Notes: generated from the letters alone by a model not told the origin. Counted from the first letter of the stretch, positions 33,826-43,680 are shown. The stretch is DNA of 64,000 nucleotides from Chryseobacterium sp. ERMR1:04 (GCF_001297705.1 NZ_LIRF01000007.1:124001-188000), one strand, 5' to 3'. Numbers and translations: made by a program.

Positions 33826-34927
33826 ATGGAATATTATATTATCGCAGGAGAGGCGTCCGGAGATTTACACGGAAGCAATTTAATGAAATCTTTAAAACAG
33901 AAAGATCCTAACGCAGAATTTCGTTTTTGGGGGGGGATCTGATGAAAGAGCAGGGGGAATATTGGTAAAACATTACCGTGATCTTGCATTCATGGGATTC
34001 TTGGAAGTAGCAATGAACCTGAGAACGATCCTGAATAATATTAAAATTTGTAAAGAAGACATTAAGGCTCATCAACCGGATGTTTTAATTTTGGTTGATT
34101 ATCCTGGTTTTAATTTAAGAATAGCAAAGTTTGCAAAAGAGCTCGGAATCAAAGTAATCTATTATATTTCTCCCCAGCTTTGGGCTTGGAAAGAAGGTAG
34201 GGTAGAGATCATCAAAAAATATGTTGATGAAATGATGGTAATTCTTCCTTTCGAAGAAGAGTTTTATAAAAAGCATGGGGTGCATTCTCATTTTGTTGGA
34301 CATCCTCTATTAGACGCCATTTCGAGTTTGAAAGAAATTAGTATTGATGATTTCAAAAAAGAGCATGGTTTAAATGAAAAAGAAATCATTGCCCTTTTAC
34401 CGGGTTCCAGAAAACAGGAAGTGGAAAAAATGCTCGAAATTATGCTTTCTGTGAGGCCTCATTTTAAAAATTATCAATTTGTAATTGCCGGGGCACCAAG
34501 TCTTCCGAAGGAGTTTTATCAGAAATATGTTGACGATAACGTTCATTTTGTTTCCAATAAAACCTATGATTTATTAAGATGTTCTAAAGCAGCGTTGGTA
34601 ACGTCTGGAACAGCTACGTTAGAAACAGCTTTGCTGAATGTTCCCGAAGTGGTTTGTTATCGAGGAAGTAAGATTTCTTATGCTATTGCCAAAAGACTGG
34701 TTAAAAACATCAAATATATTTCTTTGGTTAATTTGATTATGGATCGTGAGGTTGTAAAAGAATTAATTCAAAATGATTTGAATACCAAAAGCCTTGTTGA
34801 AGAATTAAATAAAGTTTTGGAAGGCGAGAAGAGGAATCAACTTTTAAAAGATTACGAATTACTCAGAGAAAAATTAGGAGGAAGCGGAGCAAGTGATCAC
34901 GCAGCCGATGTGATTTTAAAAATTTAA
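33826..34927 (+). pseudogene. lpxB: Lipid-A-disaccharide synthase, broken by two frameshifts as written
   Basis: Glycosyltransferase that joins UDP-diacylglucosamine and lipid X in lipid A synthesis. The N-terminal MEYYIIAGEASGDLHGSN is in one frame (ATG 33826, or in-frame ATG 33790), but that frame ends at a TGA after FRFWGG. One base is missing at the eight-G run 33929-33936 and one more at the five-G run 33953-33957. Restoring both gives an unbroken FRFWGGDLMKEQGGILVKH joined to the rest, which continues in frame to 34927 with ISPQLWAWKEGR, LLPGSRKQEV and the usual ending. Apart from the two G-runs the gene is undamaged, which points to sequencing error more than decay. A terminator follows. 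Confidence 0.88.
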
Positions 34928-34945
34928 AATATTGACTTACATATA

Positions 34946-34985
34946 AATATCGTAGAAAATTTTTCTACGATATTTTATTTTTTAG
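34946..34985 (+). terminator. Terminator after lpxB
   Basis: Near-palindrome AATATCGTAGAAAA/TTTTCTACGATATT with a one-base centre, followed by T-rich sequence. Confidence 0.75.
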
Positions 34986-35047
34986 ACGAATCTGGCGTTT
35001 TTTTCTAAAATCTAAAAAATTGATGTGCTATTCTTATTTCAAATAAA

Positions 35048-35055
35048 TATTTTTG
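35048..35055 (+). promoter_or_regulatory. Promoter box overlapping the annotated comEC start
   Basis: TATTTTTG covers the TTG at 35053, so if it is real, translation must begin downstream, for example at TTG 35071. Confidence 0.4.
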
Positions 35056-36837
35056 AGTAACACAAATATTTTGAATAAACAACCACTTTTGATTCTGGTC
35101 ACCTGTTTCATTCTTGGGATTTTTTTTCAGGATAAGTTTCCGGTAGATGAAAATTGGGTTTTTCTCATCATCGGTATTTGTTTACTCATTACAATTTTTA
35201 CATTCTTTAAATCCTATTTTTTGTTTAAACTAAAGCCTTATATGCTAGGTTTAATGTTTTTTGCCGTAGGGATTGCTCTTCATTTTTTCAACTCCTTTTC
35301 TTCTGAAAAAAGGATTGATTCTCAAAATCAAACAATAGTTTTTAAAATTTCTAAAAAACTAAATTCAACAGATAAATACAAAAAATATGAAGTAATTGCT
35401 CAATCAGAAAAAGAAGATTTTAATTCTATTCTGTATATTCCAAAAAAGAGTAAAGAACTTGATTTTAAGCATTATTACAAGGCTAAAGTATATCTCACGC
35501 AACCGAAGCCTCCTCAATATGATTTTCAGTTTAATTATGCTAAATATTTACAGCGAAAAAATATTGATCGTCAAAGTTATTTGTCAGAAGGAATTTCTTC
35601 TGCTTTTAGAAATGATTTAAGTTGGAATGAAAAGATTCTGCAGAAAAGACTTGAAGTTCTCCAAAATATTGATCAATCTACAATGTCACCACAAAGTAGA
35701 GAATTTCTAAAAGGGATTATTTTAGCAGACAGAACAGAAATAGATTCAGAAACAGTGCGTGATTTTAATACATCCGGATTAATGCATTTCTTAGCAATTT
35801 CTGGAACCCATATTGTGGTTATTTTCGGACTGTTTTATTTTTTATGTATGTATTTTCTTTCTTTAAAGCTGAGAAAATGGGTGATGATTTTAAGCCTGAT
35901 ATTTATTTGGTTATTCGCTGCGTTCATCGGGTTTGGGAACTCTGTATTACGGTCTTGTATTATGTTGAGTGTGTATTTTATTTATGTTTTACTTCAAAGA
36001 AAATCAGATGTTTTGCATTCATTGGCATTGTCTGCTTTTATTATTTTGATTCTGGATACCCAACAGATTTTTGATGTAGGATTTCAATTAAGCTTCATGG
36101 CTGTTCTTGGGATTTTTTGGTTGAATCAGCCTATTTTAAAACATTTCCCAAAACAGGATAATTACTTTAAAAAGTTAGTTTTCAATACAATTTCAATTTC
36201 TGTGTCAGCGCAACTGGCAACACTTCCTTTGGTATTGTATTATTTCCATCAATTTTCATTTATTTCAATTTTGGCGAATTTTATTATTGTCCCTTTTTCG
36301 GAAATTATTATTGTCTTTTCATTTTTAATGACTGGTTTGATTGCTTTTAACATTGATTTTACTTTAATCGATATTGTATATGATTTTACCATTAAAATTT
36401 TGTTGAAAGGAATTCATTGGTTCGCTGATTTTTCCATGTTTTTTGAAAACATTCCCATGAATTTAATGGAGGTCCTTTCGCTTTTTGTGATCGTGTATTT
36501 GCTGAGGTTTGCCATTTTAAAATTCAATTATAAAAATTCAGCGAGATTGGTAATGGCCGTTTTTGTGTTTTTAATTATAAGAATAAGTTGTAACACAATT
36601 GAATATCAAAATGAAGAAGTTCTGATTCATGATTTTTATAAACATAAAGTATTTTCTGTGAGAAAAGGAAATGAAGTTTGTTTTTGGGTTGAAAATAATT
36701 CAAATCTTGATAAGATTACTAAATATATTATTAATCCATACAAATCTTCAAGGAGATTACAAGCGATTGAAGTGAAATTTTTTCCAACTTTAACACAAAA
36801 GGTGGTGTATAAGGGTAAAGTTTACCATATAAATTAA
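35053..36837 (+). CDS. comEC: ComEC/Rec2-family DNA-uptake channel protein
   Basis: Inner-membrane channel that carries single-stranded DNA into the cytoplasm during natural transformation. The 594 residues start with membrane helices, then an OB-like periplasmic region (about 90-200), then the Competence domain with FNTSGLMHFLAISGTHIVVIFGL near residue 238 (cited in part) and further helices. The C-terminal metallo-beta-lactamase-like domain of the Bacillus protein is absent; a short C-terminal stub of about 80 residues replaces it. TTG 35053 is the longest start, but a promoter box lies on it, so TTG 35071 (LNKQPLLILV) is an alternative; both are weak codons. Other competence genes are not in the window. 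Confidence 0.85.
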   Translation: MSNTNILNKQPLLILVTCFILGIFFQDKFPVDENWVFLIIGICLLITIFTFFKSYFLFKLKPYMLGLMFFAVGIALHFFNSFSSEKRIDSQNQTIVFKISKKLNSTDKYKKYEVIAQSEKEDFNSILYIPKKSKELDFKHYYKAKVYLTQPKPPQYDFQFNYAKYLQRKNIDRQSYLSEGISSAFRNDLSWNEKILQKRLEVLQNIDQSTMSPQSREFLKGIILADRTEIDSETVRDFNTSGLMHFLAISGTHIVVIFGLFYFLCMYFLSLKLRKWVMILSLIFIWLFAAFIGFGNSVLRSCIMLSVYFIYVLLQRKSDVLHSLALSAFIILILDTQQIFDVGFQLSFMAVLGIFWLNQPILKHFPKQDNYFKKLVFNTISISVSAQLATLPLVLYYFHQFSFISILANFIIVPFSEIIIVFSFLMTGLIAFNIDFTLIDIVYDFTIKILLKGIHWFADFSMFFENIPMNLMEVLSLFVIVYLLRFAILKFNYKNSARLVMAVFVFLIIRISCNTIEYQNEEVLIHDFYKHKVFSVRKGNEVCFWVENNSNLDKITKYIINPYKSSRRLQAIEVKFFPTLTQKVVYKGKVYHIN

Positions 36838-36928
36838 TTGTCACCCTTTTTCGTTTTTCCTTTATTTATAATGCTTTATAGCTTTATTTAGAAAGATTAT
36901 AAACTGACTAATAGTGAGATTTCTCACT

Positions 36929-36958
36929 TTTGAATATAGTTAACATTTCTTAATTTTG
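36929..36958 (+). promoter_or_regulatory. Promoter of sdhCAB
   Basis: TTTG at 36929-36932, an 18-base spacer, TAATTTTG at 36951-36958, ATG 23 bases downstream. A hairpin AGTGAG/CTCACT (36913-36928) just upstream may end comEC transcription or bind a regulator. Confidence 0.7.
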
Positions 36959-36981
36959 TAGAAATTCAAATTTAAACTTAT

Positions 36982-37644
36982 ATGGCAGGTTTAACGAGTT
37001 CTACAATAGGTAGAAAATATGCTATGGCATTATCAGCTATGTTTTTGCTGATTTTTCTTATACTGCATTTAACGACAAACTTATTATCCGTTATCAATCG
37101 CGATGCTTTCAATACAGCATCCGATTTCATGGGGTATAATCCTTTTGTTCAGTTCCTCATGCAACCTGTTCTGGGTTTTGCAGTTCTTTTCCATTTTATT
37201 CTGGGATTTGTATTAGAGGTTAAGAATAACAAAGCGCGTCCTGTAAAATACGCTGCGAACAACGCTTCTGTGAATTCTTCATGGATGTCTAGAAATATGA
37301 TTATTTCTGGTGCTGTTGTTTTAGCATTTTTAGGATTGCACTTATATGATTTCTGGTTACATGAAATCAACTACAAGTATGTAGAAGGATTGGCTCCTGA
37401 TGCAGAACGTTTTTGGCCGGAATTGCACGAGAAGTTTGCTGATTTCTGGAGAGTGGCAATCTATGTAATTGCTTTTGTTTTATTGGGATTACACTTAGCT
37501 CACGGTTTTCAGTCTTCATTCCAATCAATTGGTGCAAGACATCCGAAATACACTCCGGTAATTAAAGCTTTAGGAAAATGGTACTCAATCCTTATTCCTG
37601 CAGGATTTATTTTTATTGCGATTTTTCATTTTATAACTCAATAA
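36982..37644 (+). CDS. sdhC: Succinate dehydrogenase cytochrome b subunit
   Basis: A 220-residue membrane anchor with five helices, the single-subunit, di-heme type B arrangement used with menaquinone. Histidines placed in helices (LILHLTTN, VLFHFILGF, FLGLHLYDF, LLGLHLAHGF, IFHFITQ) are candidate heme ligands. It directly precedes sdhA (15-base gap) and sdhB, and no sdhD gene is present, as expected for type B enzymes. It anchors the flavoprotein and iron-sulfur subunits to the inner membrane. Confidence 0.95.
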   Translation: MAGLTSSTIGRKYAMALSAMFLLIFLILHLTTNLLSVINRDAFNTASDFMGYNPFVQFLMQPVLGFAVLFHFILGFVLEVKNNKARPVKYAANNASVNSSWMSRNMIISGAVVLAFLGLHLYDFWLHEINYKYVEGLAPDAERFWPELHEKFADFWRVAIYVIAFVLLGLHLAHGFQSSFQSIGARHPKYTPVIKALGKWYSILIPAGFIFIAIFHFITQ

Positions 37645-37659
37645 TATCAATATACTAAT

Positions 37660-39672
37660 ATGAGTAAATTAGATTCAAGAATTCCAGCTGGTCCTCTAAA
37701 GGATAAATGGAAAAATCATAAAGACCATATGAACCTTGTTGCACCAAACAACAGAGATAAGATTGATATTATTGTTGTAGGTACAGGTTTGGCAGGAGGT
37801 TCTGCAGCTGCTACTTTGGCAGAGCAGGGATATAATGTGAAAGCATTTTGTTATCAGGATTCTCCAAGAAGAGCGCACTCTATTGCTGCTCAAGGGGGAA
37901 TTAACGCTGCTAAAAATTACCAAGGTGATGGTGACTCTACGTATAGACTATTCTATGATACAATCAAAGGAGGTGACTATAGAGCAAGAGAAGCAAACGT
38001 ATATAGATTAGCTGAAGTTTCGGCTAATATTATAGACCAATGTGTTTCCCAAGGGGTTCCTTTTGGAAGAGATTACGGCGGACAATTAGATAACCGTTCA
38101 TTTGGTGGAGTTCAGGTTAAAAGAACTTTCTATGCGAAAGGACAAACAGGTCAGCAATTATTGTTAGGTGCATATTCTTCTTTAAGCCGTCAAATCGGTA
38201 AGGGGAGAGTAAAAATGTATAACCGTCACGAAATGCTGGATCTGGTAATCGTAGACGGAAAAGCAAGAGGGATTATCGCAAGAAACCTTGTAACTGGTGA
38301 AGTTGAAAGACATTCTGCTCACGCTGTAGTTATTGCTTCTGGAGGATATGGAAATGTATATTTCCTTTCTACAAATGCAATGGGTTCAAACGTTTCTGCA
38401 GCTTGGAAAATTCACAAGAAAGGAGCATATTTTGCAAACCCTTGTTATGTACAGATTCACCCGACTTGTATTCCAGTTCATGGAACACAGCAGTCTAAAC
38501 TGACGTTGATGTCTGAATCATTAAGAAACTCAGGAAGAATTTGGGTTCCTAAAAAGATTGAAGATTCAGTAGCGATCAGAGAAGGCAAATTAAGAGCTGA
38601 AAGTATTAAAGAAGAAGATAGAGATTATTATTTAGAGAGAAGATATCCTGCATTCGGAAACTTAGTTCCTCGTGACGTTGCGTCTAGAGCGGGTAAAGAA
38701 AGATGTGATGCTGGTTTCGGAATTGAAAATAACGAAACTAAAGAAGGTGTTTACTTAGATTTCTCTACAGAAATTATCAAAAAAGGTAAAGAATCAGCTA
38801 TCGAAAAGCATATTCACAACCCTAGTGATCAGCAAATTTATGACTTAGGAAAAGCTTGGATTGAAGAAAAATACGGTAACCTATTTGTAATGTACGAAAA
38901 GATTACTGCTGATGATCCTTACAAAACTCCTATGAAGATTTATCCTGCAGTTCACTACACAATGGGTGGTGTTTGGGTTGATTATAACCTTCAGTCTACA
39001 ATCCCTGGATGTTTCGTAATTGGTGAAGCTAACTTCTCAGACCACGGAGCAAACAGATTGGGAGCTTCTGCATTGATGCAAGGTCTTGCAGACGGATATT
39101 TTGTACTTCCTTATACAATTGCAGATTATCTTTCTTCAGATATTAGAACAGGAGCTATTCCTACAGATTCAGCTGATTTTGTTGAAGCTGAAAAAGGAAT
39201 TAAAGATAAAATAGATTTCTTCTTAAATAACAAAGGAACTCATTCTGTAGACCACTTCCATAAGCAATTAGGGAACATTATGTGGAATAAAGTAGGAATG
39301 GGAAGAACGCCTGAAGGATTAAGAGAAGCGATCAGAGAAATTGAAGAAGTGAAAAACGATTTCTGGAAAAACGTAAAAGTTCCGGGAGATGTAGAAGGGA
39401 TGAACACTGAGCTTGAAAAAGCATTCAGAGTAGCAGACTTTATTGAGCTTGGACAATTAATGGCTATTGATGCATTACACAGAAACGAATCTTGTGGTGG
39501 ACATTTCAGAGAAGATCATGCGACGCCGGAAGGTGAAGCAGAAAGAGATGACGTCAACTTCAAATATGTAGGAGCTTGGGAATATCAGGGTAATGATATC
39601 AAGCAGGAAGTTCTGCACAAAGAAGATCTTATCTACGACAACATAGAAGTTAAAGCGAGAAGTTATAAATAA
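37660..39672 (+). CDS. sdhA: Succinate dehydrogenase/fumarate reductase flavoprotein subunit
   Basis: Catalytic subunit oxidising succinate to fumarate. The 670 residues show the FAD-binding [18 protein letters not shown] near 42-60, the covalent-FAD histidine at residue 73 ([11 protein letters not shown]), the active-site region [16 protein letters not shown] near 470 and the C-terminal arginine-rich helix region ([14 protein letters not shown]). Length and spacing match the Bacteroidota type B enzyme. It is translated from the same operon as sdhC and sdhB. Confidence 0.97.
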   Translation: MSKLDSRIPAGPLKDKWKNHKDHMNLVAPNNRDKIDIIVVGTGLAGGSAAATLAEQGYNVKAFCYQDSPRRAHSIAAQGGINAAKNYQGDGDSTYRLFYDTIKGGDYRAREANVYRLAEVSANIIDQCVSQGVPFGRDYGGQLDNRSFGGVQVKRTFYAKGQTGQQLLLGAYSSLSRQIGKGRVKMYNRHEMLDLVIVDGKARGIIARNLVTGEVERHSAHAVVIASGGYGNVYFLSTNAMGSNVSAAWKIHKKGAYFANPCYVQIHPTCIPVHGTQQSKLTLMSESLRNSGRIWVPKKIEDSVAIREGKLRAESIKEEDRDYYLERRYPAFGNLVPRDVASRAGKERCDAGFGIENNETKEGVYLDFSTEIIKKGKESAIEKHIHNPSDQQIYDLGKAWIEEKYGNLFVMYEKITADDPYKTPMKIYPAVHYTMGGVWVDYNLQSTIPGCFVIGEANFSDHGANRLGASALMQGLADGYFVLPYTIADYLSSDIRTGAIPTDSADFVEAEKGIKDKIDFFLNNKGTHSVDHFHKQLGNIMWNKVGMGRTPEGLREAIREIEEVKNDFWKNVKVPGDVEGMNTELEKAFRVADFIELGQLMAIDALHRNESCGGHFREDHATPEGEAERDDVNFKYVGAWEYQGNDIKQEVLHKEDLIYDNIEVKARSYK

Positions 39673-39696
39673 TCTCCAACCTATAAATATAAAATT

Positions 39697-40464
39697 ATGA
39701 GTGCAAAAAAAGGCCTTCATCTTACGCTGAAAATTTGGAGACAAAAAAATAGTAAAACTAAAGGTCAGTTTGAGACCTATAAAATATCGGATGTTTCTAC
39801 AGATTCTTCATTCTTAGAAATGTTAGACATCCTTAATGAAAATATTATTAACGAGGGAAAAGAACCTATCGCTTTTGATCACGACTGTCGTGAAGGAATT
39901 TGCGGAATGTGTTCTCTTTACATCAATGGTAGAGCTCACGGTCCGGATACAGGTATCACAACGTGTCAGTTGCACATGAGAATGTTCAAAGACGGTGAAA
40001 CCATCGTTATCGAGCCTTGGAGAAGTGCTGCTTTCCCGGTTATTAAAGATTTAATGGTAGACAGAAGTGCATTCGACAGAGTAATGGCTGCGGGTGGTTT
40101 TATTTCTGTGAATACCTCAGGAAATACATTAGATGCTAATGCTATTCCGGTTCCTAAAGAAGATGCAGACAAAGCAATGGATGCTGCGGCTTGTATCGGA
40201 TGTGGAGCTTGTGTGGCTACTTGTAAAAACGGATCTGCAATGTTATTTGTTGGAGCTAAAGTTTCTCAGTTTGCTTTACTGCCTCAAGGTAGAGTAGAAG
40301 CTAAACGTAGAGTTCTTAACATGGTTCAGGCAATGGATGAAGAAGGATTCGGTAACTGTTCAAACACTGGAGCGTGTGAAATAGAGTGTCCTAAAGGAAT
40401 TTCTCTTGAAAACATCGCTAGAATGAACAGAGAATACATGGCAGCTCTAGTAGACCAAGGATAG
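39697..40464 (+). CDS. sdhB: Succinate dehydrogenase iron-sulfur subunit
   Basis: Electron-transfer subunit of 255 residues. Ligands for three clusters can be placed: [2Fe-2S] at Cys64, Cys69, Cys72 and Cys90; a second set in [11 protein letters not shown] at Cys166, 169, 172 and 176; and a third set around [12 protein letters not shown], Cys221, 227 and 231. Cysteine 176 and 231 precede the residues shared between the two C-terminal clusters. Last gene of the operon, followed after 20 bases by a terminator. Confidence 0.97.
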   Translation: MSAKKGLHLTLKIWRQKNSKTKGQFETYKISDVSTDSSFLEMLDILNENIINEGKEPIAFDHDCREGICGMCSLYINGRAHGPDTGITTCQLHMRMFKDGETIVIEPWRSAAFPVIKDLMVDRSAFDRVMAAGGFISVNTSGNTLDANAIPVPKEDADKAMDAAACIGCGACVATCKNGSAMLFVGAKVSQFALLPQGRVEAKRRVLNMVQAMDEEGFGNCSNTGACEIECPKGISLENIARMNREYMAALVDQG

Positions 40465-40482
40465 AATTGATTTAAATACATG

Positions 40483-40519
40483 AAAAAGATCGTCTCCTCA
40501 GTGGTAGACGATCTTTTTA
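40483..40519 (+). terminator. Terminator after sdhB
   Basis: Thirteen-base stem AAAAAGATCGTCT/AGACGATCTTTTT with a loop of about ten bases and a T-run. Confidence 0.85.
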
Positions 40520-40573
40520 GTTAAATCTTTCATAAAAAATGCTTTTAAATTGTATTAAATATACTGAAAAACT

Positions 40574-40581
40574 TATTTTTG
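40574..40581 (+). promoter_or_regulatory. Promoter box of the TlpA-like gene
   Basis: TATTTTTG, 20 bases before the ATG at 40602. Confidence 0.5.
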
Positions 40582-40601
40582 TTAAATTATAAAATTCAAT
40601 A

Positions 40602-42143
40602 ATGAAAAAATATCTTTTATTGTTTATCATCGCAGTGTTTGTGATGTCTTGCTCTAAAAAAGTTGAAGTAAAAGGAAAAATCACTGGAGGATCTCCATTA
40701 GAAAGAATAGAGTTTATCGAAGCTTCTGGTGTTGCAACATTACCGTTAGCAAACATTGGACTAAAGAACGATGGTACTTTCGAAGGAAGTTTTGAAGCGC
40801 CTAAGAGCGGAATGTATGTGATTTCTTATGGGGGTAAGCAAAATTTGGTTTACTTAAAAGCGGGTCAGGCGCTTAATATTTCTGGAAACGGAACTACTTT
40901 CCCTTCAGAATATGTAATTACTGGTGATGCTAAAAAGAATAATGATTTCTTTACTGCAGCTCAAAAATATCTTACAACTTATGCTCAGGGAGTTAATATG
41001 AATGAGCTAATGACGAAAGATGAGCCTACATTCATTAAAGGAATTGAAAAAGTGGAAGCTGATATTAATAAAAATATCGACGAAAACGTTAAGAAATTCA
41101 ATCCTGATAACGAAGTTGTTCAATGGAAAAAGAATGATATCGCAAGTACATTACTTTCTATCATGACTCAGTATGAGATTACACACAAGCAGATGGGGAA
41201 TCCTTCATTTAAAGTGACTAAAGCTTTTACAGATTATGAAAATAAACTTCAGGCTAATAAGGATGAAATGGTGAAAAGTAATCCAGCTTATAGAAGCTAC
41301 CTTTTATCTAAAATGAGTCCTGATTTCCAAAAGTATGCGGAAGCAAACAGTAAAGGAAAAACTGACCTTACTACTTCAGAATTATTCAATCAATTCTTGA
41401 AAGGTAAAAAAGATGTTTCACAAATTACTAAAGATTATCTTTTGGCATTTGTAATGGCTCAGTCTGATATTCACCCGAATACTCCTGAGAAAACATCTGA
41501 TAAAATCAAAAAAATCATTGATGAAGATATTAAAGATGCTACAATCAAAGCAGATTTAAAGAAAATTCAGTTTGCCATCAACGGATTCAAAATCGGTGAT
41601 GTTGCTCCTGAAGGTGCATTGGTAAAACAAGACGGTAAAGCTTTTAAGCTTTCTGAAAATAAAGGAAAACCATATATGTTAGCATTCTATGCTTCTTGGA
41701 ATCCTTATATCGGTGAAGCTACGGTTCCTGTATTAAAAGAAGTTGCTAATTTCTACAAATCTAAAATGAATTTCGTATTCGTAAATGTAGATGATACTAA
41801 AGATCAGTTTGTAAAAACAAGCAATTCTTTATTGAAAGGAATTACAGGAGTAAATGTATATGCTGACGGAGGATTAAATTCTGATATCGCTAAAAAATAT
41901 GGAGTATATGGATTCAAATTACCTTGCTTCATTATTATTGATAAAGACGGAAAAATTGCCAGTAAGCCATTCTTCAATCTTGGAGATCCGGAATTGGTAA
42001 CTGTTTTAGATAAACAAACAGGGCTTTCAGCTCCGAAAGTAGATCCAAATATCCAGTTGCAACAAGGTGGTATAGGTGTAGATCCTTCTGCTCAACAGCA
42101 GGCTCCACCAGCAGCAAATCAGCAACCTGTTCCTACAAAATAA
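40602..42143 (+). CDS. TlpA-like thioredoxin-fold lipoprotein lacking the active-site cysteines
   Basis: A 513-residue lipoprotein (signal peptide ending MSC) with a long N-terminal domain of the DUF4369 kind (VKGKITGGSPLERIEF), a helical middle, and a C-terminal thioredoxin-like domain from about residue 330 (FKIGDVAPEGALVKQDGKAF). Where TlpA proteins have WCxxC, this protein has W366-N-P-Y-I370; both cysteines are gone. The loop with the cis-proline is KLPCF. A low-complexity Gln/Pro tail ends the chain. It is therefore unlikely to be a disulfide reductase; a binding or scaffolding role is possible. It has its own promoter and terminator. Confidence 0.82.
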   Translation: MKKYLLLFIIAVFVMSCSKKVEVKGKITGGSPLERIEFIEASGVATLPLANIGLKNDGTFEGSFEAPKSGMYVISYGGKQNLVYLKAGQALNISGNGTTFPSEYVITGDAKKNNDFFTAAQKYLTTYAQGVNMNELMTKDEPTFIKGIEKVEADINKNIDENVKKFNPDNEVVQWKKNDIASTLLSIMTQYEITHKQMGNPSFKVTKAFTDYENKLQANKDEMVKSNPAYRSYLLSKMSPDFQKYAEANSKGKTDLTTSELFNQFLKGKKDVSQITKDYLLAFVMAQSDIHPNTPEKTSDKIKKIIDEDIKDATIKADLKKIQFAINGFKIGDVAPEGALVKQDGKAFKLSENKGKPYMLAFYASWNPYIGEATVPVLKEVANFYKSKMNFVFVNVDDTKDQFVKTSNSLLKGITGVNVYADGGLNSDIAKKYGVYGFKLPCFIIIDKDGKIASKPFFNLGDPELVTVLDKQTGLSAPKVDPNIQLQQGGIGVDPSAQQQAPPAANQQPVPTK

Positions 42144-42162
42144 CAAACTTTAACATAGATAG

Positions 42163-42192
42163 AAACCTTGTCCTTCGGATAAGGTTTTTTTA
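42163..42192 (+). terminator. Terminator after the TlpA-like gene
   Basis: AAACCTTGTCC/GGATAAGGTTT stem (one G-T pair) with a TTC loop and eight T. Confidence 0.85.
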
Positions 42193-42195
42193 TTG

Positions 42196-42203
42196 TATTT
42201 TTG
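42196..42203 (+). promoter_or_regulatory. Promoter box of rlmD
   Basis: TATTTTTG, 56 bases before the ATG at 42260, inside the T-tract of the preceding terminator. Confidence 0.4.
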
Positions 42204-42259
42204 CAAAATGAAATCGCGAGGTTTCATTTTATTATATTAGAAAAAATAGAAAATAGGGA

Positions 42260-43666
42260 ATGAGAAAGAAGAAAGATATTATTCTTGAAAATATTAAACT
42301 GTTTGGCGCAGGAGCAAAAGGAATTGCAATCGGAAAAACAGAAGAAGGAAAGACTGTGTTGGTTTCCGGTGGGGTTCCGGGAGATGTAGTGAATGCTAGA
42401 GTAAAAAAATCCAAGTCCAAATATTATGAAGCTGAAACTACTGAGGTTGTAACAAAATCTCCATTTAGAGTAGATGCAAAATGTATTCATTTTGGAACGT
42501 GTGGTGGTTGCAAGTGGCAAAATATGAGCTATGAAAAGCAACTTGATTTTAAGCAAGAAGAAGTATACAATAATATAAAAAGAATTGGCGGAATTGATGA
42601 TTTTGAAATCATTCCAATTTTAGGTGCCGAAGAGCAGTATTTCTACAGAAATAAAATGGAGTTCTCTTTCTCTAATGCGAAATGGCTTACTCAGTATGAA
42701 ATAAGTTCTGAAGAAAATTTTGGAAATAGAGATGCTCTTGGTTTCCATATTCCGGGAATGTGGAGTAAGATCTTAGATCTTAAAGAATGCTTGCTTCAGG
42801 AAGATCCTTCTAACGCGATTCGTTTAGCTGTAAGAAACTTCAGTGTTGAAAACGGGTTGGATTTCTTTGATGTTAGAAATCAGGAAGGTTTTTTAAGAAC
42901 ATTAATGATGAGACAAAACTCTAAAGGTGAATGGATGGTTTTATTCCAGCTTTATAGAGAAGAGAAGGCAAACAGAGAGAAACTTTTCCAATATTTATTA
43001 GAAAAATTCCCGCAGATCAAAACGTTGGTGTATGCTATTAACCCAAAACAGAACGATTCTATCTATGATTTAAATGTAAATATTTATTTCGGTGATGGAT
43101 TCTTAATGGAAGAAATGGATGGATTGAAGTTCAAAATTGGTCCAAAATCATTTTTTCAAACAAATTATAAACAAGCCTTAGAACTTTACAGAAAAACGTT
43201 AGAGTTTGCTGATTTAAAAGGGGATGAAGTTGTTTATGACCTATATACAGGAACAGGAACAATTGCTCAGTATGTTGCCAGAAATGCAAAACATGTGATC
43301 GGAATAGAATCTGTTCAGGAGGCTATTGATGCTGCTATCGAACATGCTGAATTAAATGGTCTTACCAATACAACTTTCTATTGTGGAGATATGAAAAATG
43401 TCTTCAATGATGAATTCTTGGAAAATCATCCAAAAGCAGACGTATTAATTACAGATCCACCAAGAGATGGAATGCACCAAAAAGTGGTTGAGCAGATCTT
43501 GAAATTGGCTCCGGAAAAAGTAGTGTATGTAAGCTGTAACTCTGCAACTCAGGCAAGAGATTTAGCTTTAATGAAAGATCATTACACATTGGTTAAAATT
43601 TTACCGGTAGACATGTTCCCGCAAACACACCATGTGGAGAATATTGCATTACTGATTAAAAAATAA
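42260..43666 (+). CDS. rlmD: 23S rRNA (uracil-C5)-methyltransferase, RlmD/TrmA family
   Basis: S-adenosylmethionine-dependent methyltransferase of 468 residues. N-terminal TRAM domain (about 1-65), iron-sulfur cysteines at 75, 81 and 84 (CIHFGTCGGC) with a fourth near 178, SAM motif YDLYTGTGTIAQ near 330, and the catalytic cysteine Cys426 in VSCNSATQARDL. RlmD methylates U1939 of 23S rRNA; RlmC or TrmA-like activity cannot be excluded because the family is closely related. It is followed by the DUF6452 lipoprotein gene. Confidence 0.92.
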   Translation: MRKKKDIILENIKLFGAGAKGIAIGKTEEGKTVLVSGGVPGDVVNARVKKSKSKYYEAETTEVVTKSPFRVDAKCIHFGTCGGCKWQNMSYEKQLDFKQEEVYNNIKRIGGIDDFEIIPILGAEEQYFYRNKMEFSFSNAKWLTQYEISSEENFGNRDALGFHIPGMWSKILDLKECLLQEDPSNAIRLAVRNFSVENGLDFFDVRNQEGFLRTLMMRQNSKGEWMVLFQLYREEKANREKLFQYLLEKFPQIKTLVYAINPKQNDSIYDLNVNIYFGDGFLMEEMDGLKFKIGPKSFFQTNYKQALELYRKTLEFADLKGDEVVYDLYTGTGTIAQYVARNAKHVIGIESVQEAIDAAIEHAELNGLTNTTFYCGDMKNVFNDEFLENHPKADVLITDPPRDGMHQKVVEQILKLAPEKVVYVSCNSATQARDLALMKDHYTLVKILPVDMFPQTHHVENIALLIKK

Positions 43667-43672
43667 TTTATT

Positions 43673-43680
43673 TACATTTG
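43673..43680 (+). promoter_or_regulatory. Candidate promoter of the DUF6452-DUF6048 pair
   Basis: TACATTTG directly after the rlmD stop codon, 65 bases before the preferred ATG at 43746. Confidence 0.4.

Noticed and set aside
33929..33936. Phase variation of lpxB by the G-run
   Set aside because: Two different runs would have to shift together, and lipid A synthesis is normally not switched off; an error is simpler. Kept as an alternative in the finding.
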